This document shows, piece after piece, positions 8,450 through 14,170 of a stretch of DNA of 17,971 nucleotides. Positions within the stretch are counted from its first letter, which is position 1. Each line of letters opens with the position of its first letter. This DNA is from CAMLDH01 sp966250375 (GTDB lineage Bacteria > Pseudomonadota > Gammaproteobacteria > Burkholderiales > Burkholderiaceae_D): assembly GCA_966250375.1 (NCBI GenBank), contig CBINHE010000087.1, forward strand, positions 1-17,971, given 5' to 3'. Below the pieces are notes generated by a model, which was given only the letters and a program-made list of their open reading frames with translations, was not told the origin of the DNA and made no database searches. A program made the translations under genes and the position numbers.

Positions 8450-9148
8450 TCAATGTTCATAGGACTTTCCAGACATAGGTGAGCGGTCAACTGCCGAATC
8501 TAGGTTCAAGATGGCTGCTTCTTGCGGGGCGCGCTTGAAGATGTCGCTCAGCGCGCCGTTGATGATGCGTTCCTTCAGCACGTCGGTATCCATCATCAGA
8601 TCCAGCAGCGGACCTTCGACGATGGTGTCGCCGCGCCGTTCGATGAAACCGAGCGTGCGAAGCTGCCCCAGGTTCATGTCCATGCGGGTTTTCTTGCCGA
8701 CTTTGTCGCCGAAATCGGCCAGCAGCGCCTTGTAGGAAATGCCGATCGACGTGTCCTCCGCCCGTGGCAGCGGCTTGTCCTTGCCGAACATGTCGTTCTG
8801 GTCCTGCTCGGCATGCTGATGCGCTTCCTGCCGCTCGCGTTTGGGCAGGATGATCAACGCCCACAGCACGACGAGCAGCGCAACGCCGTCGCGCGCCAAT
8901 CCGAAATTATTGTTTTGCCAGACATCGCGCGCGCCGAAGACTTTCGGCTCTACTTCGCGCGTCAGCGCCAGTGTCACGTTGTCAGCATAGACATTGTCGA
9001 GCAGCTTCAAGCCGCAGGCAGCAAGGCGGGCGTCGAGATCGGCGCGAAACAGTTCATCCGACAAGGCACGCTTGACCAGCTTGTCGTCGCGCCGCAGGGT
9101 CTGATGCGTCAATAGTTGCGCGATCAGGATTTGCGCTTCATCGTTCAT
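8450..9148 (-). CDS. mksE: Condensin accessory subunit MksE (JetB/DUF4194-like)
   Basis: The 232-residue protein sits between mksF and mksB and is of the winged-helix KITE type that bridges kleisin and SMC heads in Mks, MukE and Wadjet JetB systems. Family-like features are the N-terminal helix-rich region (LLTHQTLRRDDKLVKRAL), a hydrophobic central strand/helix DGVALLVVLWALIILPKRERQE at about 87-108, and a second winged-helix-like part SYKALLADFGDKVGKKTRMD then LGQLRTLGFIERRGDTIVEGP at about 140-195. Assignment rests largely on position and size. Its ATG lies inside the end of mksF (11-bp overlap, ATGAACGATGA), so translation is probably coupled. Its 3' end contains one arm of the large inverted repeat, so the last residues (from about LNLDSAV) could have been altered by that sequence. 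Confidence 0.85.
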   Translation of the reverse strand: MNDEAQILIAQLLTHQTLRRDDKLVKRALSDELFRADLDARLAACGLKLLDNVYADNVTLALTREVEPKVFGARDVWQNNNFGLARDGVALLVVLWALIILPKRERQEAHQHAEQDQNDMFGKDKPLPRAEDTSIGISYKALLADFGDKVGKKTRMDMNLGQLRTLGFIERRGDTIVEGPLLDLMMDTDVLKERIINGALSDIFKRAPQEAAILNLDSAVDRSPMSGKSYEH

Positions 9149-10472
9149 GGGGGATATCCGGTTGATTATCTGATTGGCGTGCCAAGGTAGCGGATGACAT
9201 TGCTGCCACTTGCGGATCGGCCAGCGTCACCATGCCGTCGCTTGGTGTAAATACCAGTGGCAGGCGAGCCATCGTGGCGGTTCCACCCTGCAGCACGGAT
9301 TCGCTTTCGTCACCCAGAAGCGGCAACAGCGATGCCCGATAGGAGGCGACGGCAAAGCTTGCCGGCAACAGCGTGTCTTGGACCGGCGTGTTCGTTAGAG
9401 TAGGGGCGGCGAACGAGGCCAGCCGCAACAGCCATGCATCCAGTTCCGCCGGCATCACAGCCGCTTCGCTGTGCGATACCGGCGCATCCTCGCCATCGGG
9501 CAGGACGGACCCGGCAGAGTTGATACGGTCGGCAAGGAGTTCGGTTTCCGCCACATCGATCATCTCCGACGGCGTGGCGAATAGGGGCGTAACCGGCATC
9601 GCGATGGCGCCGTCGGCCAGCACCGCAAGATCCTGCTGGCGCATGAGCCAGGTCTTGATGTCGGTGGTCGACAGTCCCGACTGCCCGAGGTGGACGCGCT
9701 GGCGCTCGCTCTGATTGAGCGCGCGCGAGAACATGCCCTGCATGTTGAGCAGCATGCTTTGCGCACGGCCGATCGCCTGCGCCGCGCGATGCGTGGCGGC
9801 ATCGGCGCGCGGATCGTTGGTGATCGAATGGATGATTTGCGAACCTTTTTCGACCCAGTCGCACGCCATGTTCCACTTGGCCTGTGCCGACCGCAGGCGG
9901 AATTCCGAACCGGACGCGATGGCGTCGCGGAATTCCTCGGTCAGATCAACCAGGCGTCCGAGCAGATGTTGCAACTGTTCGACCGTCACCCCGCCGACTG
10001 CCTGCGAGCCCGCCACCTGCGCCAGCAAGAAGCCCATTTCCGCTTCGTCATCGTCCTGGCTCAGCGCCAGCAGGTTGTCGATTGCGGACAACACGTTACG
10101 CGCGGTCGGCGTTATGCGGTATACGCCTTGCCCGGCATCCCAGTTCAGCAACTGATGCGAACGCAGGCGTGCAAGCACGGTTTCCAGACTGTCCGATTCG
10201 AGGTAAGCGAGTTTGGTATTGATGTCGGCGCGCGTCAGCGCTGAAGACTGCGTATCGGCTGCCAGCTCGCGCAACACCAGCAAGCGCACCAGAACACTGT
10301 CGAACCCGCCGTGAAACAGCGCGGTAAATGCTTGCAGAAGCGGTTGTGCGCGCTTGAGGCGAAATACCTGTTCCACGTCATCGGGCGCGATTTCTGGTTT
10401 GAAATAGGCTTGCAGAGAGGCAGATTGTTCATCATCCGACGCAGTGCCGGAATTCATCGGAATGTTTTGCAT
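9138..10472 (-). CDS. mksF: Condensin kleisin-like subunit MksF (JetA-like)
   Basis: The 444-residue protein is first in the mksF-mksE-mksB operon, the order found in Pseudomonas aeruginosa. Its role is to link the MksB heads through MksE, acting like a kleisin. The N-terminal part (about 27-150) looks winged-helix rich (LVRLLVLRELAADTQ, LTRADINTKLAYL, VLARLRSHQLLNWDAGQGVYRIT). A helical middle follows (about 170-270; FRLRSAQAKWNMACDWVEKG), with a more variable C-terminal part. It overlaps mksE by 11 bp. The start may be Met1 or Met6 (MNSGTASD); neither has a clear ribosome site. No mksG/jetD gene precedes it: the upstream gene is the copper chaperone. Confidence 0.85.
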   Translation of the reverse strand: MQNIPMNSGTASDDEQSASLQAYFKPEIAPDDVEQVFRLKRAQPLLQAFTALFHGGFDSVLVRLLVLRELAADTQSSALTRADINTKLAYLESDSLETVLARLRSHQLLNWDAGQGVYRITPTARNVLSAIDNLLALSQDDDEAEMGFLLAQVAGSQAVGGVTVEQLQHLLGRLVDLTEEFRDAIASGSEFRLRSAQAKWNMACDWVEKGSQIIHSITNDPRADAATHRAAQAIGRAQSMLLNMQGMFSRALNQSERQRVHLGQSGLSTTDIKTWLMRQQDLAVLADGAIAMPVTPLFATPSEMIDVAETELLADRINSAGSVLPDGEDAPVSHSEAAVMPAELDAWLLRLASFAAPTLTNTPVQDTLLPASFAVASYRASLLPLLGDESESVLQGGTATMARLPLVFTPSDGMVTLADPQVAAMSSATLARQSDNQPDIPHER

Positions 10473-10523
10473 GCCGGTATTTTACGGCAGGCGGCTGATG
10501 GAATAGACCCATTACTTGCCGTT

Positions 10524-10678
10524 TGTTAAGGAATAAATTGCGCATTTTGGCGATCCCGCAGCTGAATGGAATGCCCAAGATCCGCAAAGCGGCGTTCGCT
10601 ACGCCGCAATGCGTGCACTGCAAGCCGCTGACAACGGCGGCAATACAACCAGGATTGGCTAGTAATTTATTCCTGACA
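10524..10678. repeat. Possible MITE-like element with TGT terminal inverted repeats
   Basis: A 155-bp stretch starts TGTTAAGGAATAAATT and ends with the reverse complement of TGTCAGGAATAAATT, so its ends form an inverted repeat of about 15 bp with one mismatch and one gap. The 11-bp core AGGAATAAATT is exact (10529-10539 and 10664-10674). No target-site duplication is evident. The interior holds a 43-codon open frame (10571-10702) without recognisable features. It occupies most of the mksF/copper-chaperone gap and may be a non-autonomous insertion or an IS relic carrying the mksF promoter. Confidence 0.4.
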
Positions 10679-10698
10679 AATCCTGGCCAAGTGAAACG

Positions 10699-11196
10699 TT
10701 AATGATGGTGGTGTGCCGTTGCATCGGCGTCTGTCTTGCCGGTTTTTGCATCCTTCTCTTCCACCAACACCGACACGTCCACTTTGCCCGATTTTTCAAA
10801 GGTCAGGGTAAGGGGGAATTTGTCGCCTGCCTTCAACGGTTGCTTCAAGCCGAGCAACATGATGTGATAGCCATGATGACCTGGCTCCATCGCCACGCGC
10901 GCAGACGGCTTGATTTCAATGCCATTCACTTCCCGCATTTTCATCACATTGCCATCCATGGACATCGTATGGATCTCGGCGCTTTTCGCGACGGGTGACG
11001 ACACCGCGATCAGCTTGTCGGCATTCTTGCCCTTGTTTTCAATTGTCAGGTACGCGGCACCGCTTGGCTGATTGGCAACAGTGGCGCGAGCGTGCGGATG
11101 TTGTATCTGCAAATCGCCTGCCTGGTAGTCGTGTGCATGGGCCGATGCGCCTAAGGTGAATGCGATCGCCAAGGTAAGAATCGAACGGAAATGCAT
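10699..11196 (-). CDS. Periplasmic copper chaperone PCu(A)C
   Basis: The 165-residue protein has a signal peptide (MHFRSILTLAIAFTLGASAHA, cleavage near residue 21) and a PCu(A)C cupredoxin-like domain. The copper(I) site is visible: His76, Met87 (ten residues between) and the HIM triplet at 111-113, fitting the family pattern H-x10-M-x21/23-H-x-M. It should carry Cu(I) in the periplasm for assembly of the CuA/CuB centres of cytochrome oxidase, usually with Sco. A C-terminal tail ends in HHHH and may be an extra metal-binding site. No sco or cox genes are adjacent, so it stands alone here. AAAGG lies about 8 bases before the ATG. Confidence 0.93.
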   Translation of the reverse strand: MHFRSILTLAIAFTLGASAHAHDYQAGDLQIQHPHARATVANQPSGAAYLTIENKGKNADKLIAVSSPVAKSAEIHTMSMDGNVMKMREVNGIEIKPSARVAMEPGHHGYHIMLLGLKQPLKAGDKFPLTLTFEKSGKVDVSVLVEEKDAKTGKTDADATAHHHH

Positions 11197-11260
11197 GATA
11201 AGCCTTTAACTTTGGAGGATAAAAATCAGAAGAGATTTTAATTGAGAGGCATCGCTAAAG

Positions 11261-11446
11261 ATGGTTCCTGCAAACGGCACTGGTTGTGGCTGCAAGGGCA
11301 TGACAATGCAAGAGAAAACCAGTGAGATTATATCAACGGCTTTGAAATTCGCTGTCGATTTGGTCATGCGTGATTACCTGAGTCGTTACGGTTTTTCCAA
11401 TAAAAAAACGACGCTGCGTGCGTCGTTTTTTTATTGGTACGGCTGA
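11261..11446 (+). other. Doubtful short ORF or small RNA ending at a strong terminator
   Basis: A 61-codon frame begins MVPANGTGCGCKGMTMQEK and contains a plausible helix (ISTALKFAVDLVMRDYLSRYGF). Its last 16 or so codons are the terminator stem itself, so it is probably not a complete ordinary gene. An inverted pair ACTGGTT/AACCAGT (11279-11285 and 11315-11321) lies in the same stretch. The terminator implies that a short transcript ends here. It could be a small RNA, a small peptide gene or a gene remnant. I do not recognise the product. Confidence 0.25.
11397..11437. terminator. Very strong bidirectional hairpin terminator
   Basis: An 18-bp perfect stem (11397-11414 with 11420-11437) encloses a TGCGT loop. 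The arm core is ACGACGC/GCGTCGT flanked by seven A and seven T, so an RNA hairpin plus U tract forms on either strand. No well-supported gene ends immediately upstream on either strand, which implies a short transcript from the 11200-11400 region. Confidence 0.88.
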
Positions 11447-11908
11447 TTTTTCGTGTTTTGAAGGCAGAGAAAATGGAATGCATGCCTGCAATAACAGATT
11501 ATTTTTTGCGTGGTTTCGAGGTGTTGCAGCTTTTGTGACTTTTTATAAAAAATTTAATTGAATGCTTGAGGTTGCAATTCTAATAATGCTATGCTGCCCC
11601 GTTTTTCCAAAGCAACGTTTATTTTTGGCAGCCTTTTTGTGGCGCTCGACTTGGCTATCACATCGCAAAGAGTTTGGGAAAACAGGATTACCTATTCCAA
11701 TTGCAGCGCGTCACGGAACGGCTGGCAATTTATAAAAAATCACAAGAACAGGGAGTGTGGCGTGCGTTTCAATATCAATTTCAAGCGAATGTTTAGTCGC
11801 TTTGTGGAGCACACTATAAAATCGACGCGCACGTTTCTTCAAGGCAAAAGAAACACAATATCGAGTCTGGTTATGTGGATAGGGGGCGTTCTGGATCATT
11901 TTCGCGCC
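11447..11908. other. AT-rich leader region upstream of the Rhs genes
   Basis: 462 bp separate the terminator from the first Rhs start. The Rhs frame stays open upstream to 11591, but that extension is lysine/arginine-rich without domain features and would bury the signal peptide, so it is not called coding. Apart from a weak promoter-like sequence near 11566-11595 I see nothing specific. The length and AT content suggest a long 5' leader or horizontally acquired sequence. Confidence 0.4.
11566..11595 (+). promoter_or_regulatory. Candidate sigma70 promoter for the Rhs genes
   Basis: TTGAGG (11566-11571) and TATGCT (11590-11595) are separated by 18 bases, each resembling consensus -35 and -10 boxes. 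It lies in an AT-rich segment after the terminator and about 310 bases before the first Rhs start codon. This is weak evidence because such pairs are common in AT-rich DNA. Confidence 0.25.
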
Positions 11909-14170
11909 ATGAAAAAATTTCTTTTTCTCTGCGTGTTGTCTTCGCTATTTTCGGTTGCAAATGCATTTGCAGCGGCTCCAGTTTCTAGCGCTCGCTTTTA
12001 CTACCTATTCACCGATGTTTCAGGCAGTCTTATCTATGGTAAGTGGGTGTCGAGCGGCAGTGGCTCTTGTAGTGATTTGGTGGCGAAAGCGACTGCTTTA
12101 TATTCGAATGGTGTCACGTGGGCCACTTCATCGAATGCGTCCTATACATGGTGTCCTATGTCTAAGAAGGCCGCTAACGGCTCTTCTTTGGGCTTTGTTG
12201 ATGCTTATCGTCAGAATGGTTCTGGTTGTGCTGATGGATCAACACCGGATACCACTAAACCTCTTGCGCAGCAGTGCCCAGAGGTGTGCCCTTTTGGTCC
12301 AGCAGGTGCCACTTCCTGCGCGCCCCAAAAATCCCATGGTAGTCCCGCGCAATGTCCGATACCTATAGGTACTCCCAACCCAATCCACGCAAGCACCGGC
12401 AATAAATATTGGTCTGATACCGATTACGATTCTTCCCTGGCCAGCAATCTGCGCTTCAATCGCTTCTATAACAGCCAAAACACTGCGGTCATAAGCGTGT
12501 TAGGGACGGCATGGCGCCATAACTACGACAGCACCATCGTGACAGGCCTGACGCTCAATGGTGTTCCCGTCGTTTTCGTGACTCGTGCCGCCGGTAATGC
12601 ATATTCCTTTGTGGTGTCCGGAGCGACATATCAGTCGCAAGACCCCGATATCAACGACAAGTTGATTGAGATAGTGGATGGGAGCGGCACGCGTATCGGC
12701 TGGACTTACACGGTCGCCGCCGACGATGCGATAGAAAGGTATAACGCGAGTGGTAAATTGGTATCGATTACCGACCGCAGGGGTATGAAACAGCTATTGA
12801 CTTATAGCGATAGTACTACCGCAACTGCGGTAGCGCCCAAGCCAGGACTACTCATTCAAGTGGCCGACTCGTTCAACCACAGTCTTAAGTTTATCTACGA
12901 CAGCGCAGGCCGCATTAGCACAATGACTGACCCAGCCGGAGCCCAATACACCTATCACTACGATAGCAACAATGATTTGATGAACGTGGCATATCCAGGC
13001 GGCAGGAGCAAGACTTATCGATACAACGAGCAGGCGTATACGGCAGGCACTACCGTACCTCATGCGTTGACCGGCATTGTCGACGAAAATGCCGTCCGCT
13101 ACGCCAGCTATTACTACAATGCCCAAGGCAAAGCAGTGGCAGAACAGCACGCTGGCAGCGTCGACCAGTATTCGCTAAATTACGATGACGCTGGCACTAC
13201 CACCATTACCGATCCCCTGGGATCTACCCGCACCACCAGCTTTACCACAATTTTTGGGGTGGCCAAAGCCACTGGCCAATCGCAGCCGGGCGGCGCCGGC
13301 TGTGGTTCTGCTTCGTCGACCGTCACATACGATGCCAACGGCAACCTCGCAAGTCGTACCGACTGGAACGGCACTCAGACCACGTACACCTACGACTTGA
13401 GCCGCAACCTCGAAACCAGCCGCACCGAAGCAGCCGGCACGCCACAGGCGAGAACCATCACCACTGCCTGGCACCCCACCTACCGCCTGCCGCTCAAAAT
13501 CGCCGAACCCAAGCGCCGCACCACCTTCACCCATGATGCGAACGGCAATGTGCTGACCAAAACCATCCAGGCCACCACCGATGCCACCGGCGCGCAAGCC
13601 TTCTCCGCGACCCTGACCGGCGCCGCCGACAAGTGGACCTACACCTACAACGCCGTCGGCCAGGTATTGACCATCGACGGCCCGCGCACCGATGCCACCG
13701 ATAAAACCACCTACGCCTACGGCGCCAGTGGCAATCTCGTCACCATCACCAACGCCGCCGGCCACGTCACCACGCTCTCGAACTACGATGCCCACGGCCA
13801 CGCCGGCAGAATCGTCGATCCCAACGGCATCGCCACCGACCTGACCTACCACCCGCGCGGCTGGCTCGCATCCAGCACCGTCACCGACGGCGCCGCCATC
13901 GAAACCACTACCTACGCCTACGACGGCGTTGGCCAATTGACCAGCGTCACTCTGCCCAAAGGGGCGAAAATCCTCTATACCTATGACGACGCCCACCGCC
14001 TGACCGCCATCGCCGACAGCCTCGGCAACAAGATCACCTACACGCTCGACAACATGGGCAACCGCATCAACGAACAAGTCAAAGACCCCGGCGGCGCCCT
14101 GGCACGTCAAACCAGCCGCCTCTACGATGCGCTCAACCGCCTGCAACAAGTCACCGGAGGCGTACAATGA
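11909..14170 (+). CDS. Secreted Rhs/YD-repeat protein, N-terminal half of a split Rhs toxin
   Basis: The start at 11909 is chosen because it opens a clean signal peptide (MKKFLFLCVLSSLFSVANAFA); the product is 753 residues. After the signal comes a cysteine-rich stretch (about 45-145, with CSDL, WCPMSKK, CADG, CPEVCPFG). A DUF6531-like entry domain follows from about 150 (NPIHASTGNKYWSDTDY). Many YD repeats continue to the end, for example YDSAGRISTMTDPAG, YDANGNLASRTDWNGTQT and YDALNRLQQVTGG. Such repeats build the hollow beta-cocoon that encloses a toxin in Rhs/Tc proteins. There is no Rhs core or toxin tip in this protein: it stops in a YD repeat. Its stop codon overlaps the next gene's start (ATGA), so the two halves are probably made together and may assemble into one shell. 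YD-repeat identity is certain; the joint shell is inference. Confidence 0.88.
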   Translation: MKKFLFLCVLSSLFSVANAFAAAPVSSARFYYLFTDVSGSLIYGKWVSSGSGSCSDLVAKATALYSNGVTWATSSNASYTWCPMSKKAANGSSLGFVDAYRQNGSGCADGSTPDTTKPLAQQCPEVCPFGPAGATSCAPQKSHGSPAQCPIPIGTPNPIHASTGNKYWSDTDYDSSLASNLRFNRFYNSQNTAVISVLGTAWRHNYDSTIVTGLTLNGVPVVFVTRAAGNAYSFVVSGATYQSQDPDINDKLIEIVDGSGTRIGWTYTVAADDAIERYNASGKLVSITDRRGMKQLLTYSDSTTATAVAPKPGLLIQVADSFNHSLKFIYDSAGRISTMTDPAGAQYTYHYDSNNDLMNVAYPGGRSKTYRYNEQAYTAGTTVPHALTGIVDENAVRYASYYYNAQGKAVAEQHAGSVDQYSLNYDDAGTTTITDPLGSTRTTSFTTIFGVAKATGQSQPGGAGCGSASSTVTYDANGNLASRTDWNGTQTTYTYDLSRNLETSRTEAAGTPQARTITTAWHPTYRLPLKIAEPKRRTTFTHDANGNVLTKTIQATTDATGAQAFSATLTGAADKWTYTYNAVGQVLTIDGPRTDATDKTTYAYGASGNLVTITNAAGHVTTLSNYDAHGHAGRIVDPNGIATDLTYHPRGWLASSTVTDGAAIETTTYAYDGVGQLTSVTLPKGAKILYTYDDAHRLTAIADSLGNKITYTLDNMGNRINEQVKDPGGALARQTSRLYDALNRLQQVTGGVQ
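14156..14170 (+). promoter_or_regulatory. Ribosome binding site and ATGA coupling junction between Rhs halves
   Basis: GGAGG at 14156-14160 sits 6 bases before ATG at 14167, and the TGA of the upstream Rhs gene overlaps it (ATGA at 14167-14170). A perfect Shine-Dalgarno at the right distance shows the second gene has a genuine start rather than arising from a recent frameshift. It also suggests coupled, near-equal synthesis of the two proteins. Confidence 0.85.

Larger units (their letters stand above)
8074..8509. repeat. Inverted-repeat-bounded region between mksE and mksB
   Basis: The 22 bases at 8074-8095 (centred on CCTAGATTCGGTAGTTG) match the reverse complement of 8488-8509 at 20 of 22 positions. 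The second arm lies inside the 3' end of mksE, where it codes LNLDSAV. A second, inner inverted pair lies at 8115-8131 and 8294-8310, with 15 of 17 positions matching (GCCAGAG, two variable bases, CCGGAAAA). Two palindrome units lie inside. The whole could fold as a large branched structure in the mksFEB transcript, or it may be a small insertion. No protein is supported here: the short open frames simply translate the repeats. Confidence 0.65.

Noticed and set aside
8046..8490. Several 90-120-codon ORFs on both strands between mksE and mksB
   Set aside because: They are translations of the palindromic repeats, with no ribosome sites or stable protein features.
5219..10472. Wadjet (JetABCD) anti-plasmid defence system
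   Set aside because: No JetD/MksG nuclease gene is present on either side; gene order and sizes fit MksFEB condensin.
11591..11908. N-terminal extension of the first Rhs gene by 106 codons
   Set aside because: The extension is compositionally unlike Rhs and would hide the signal peptide starting at the ATG at 11909.
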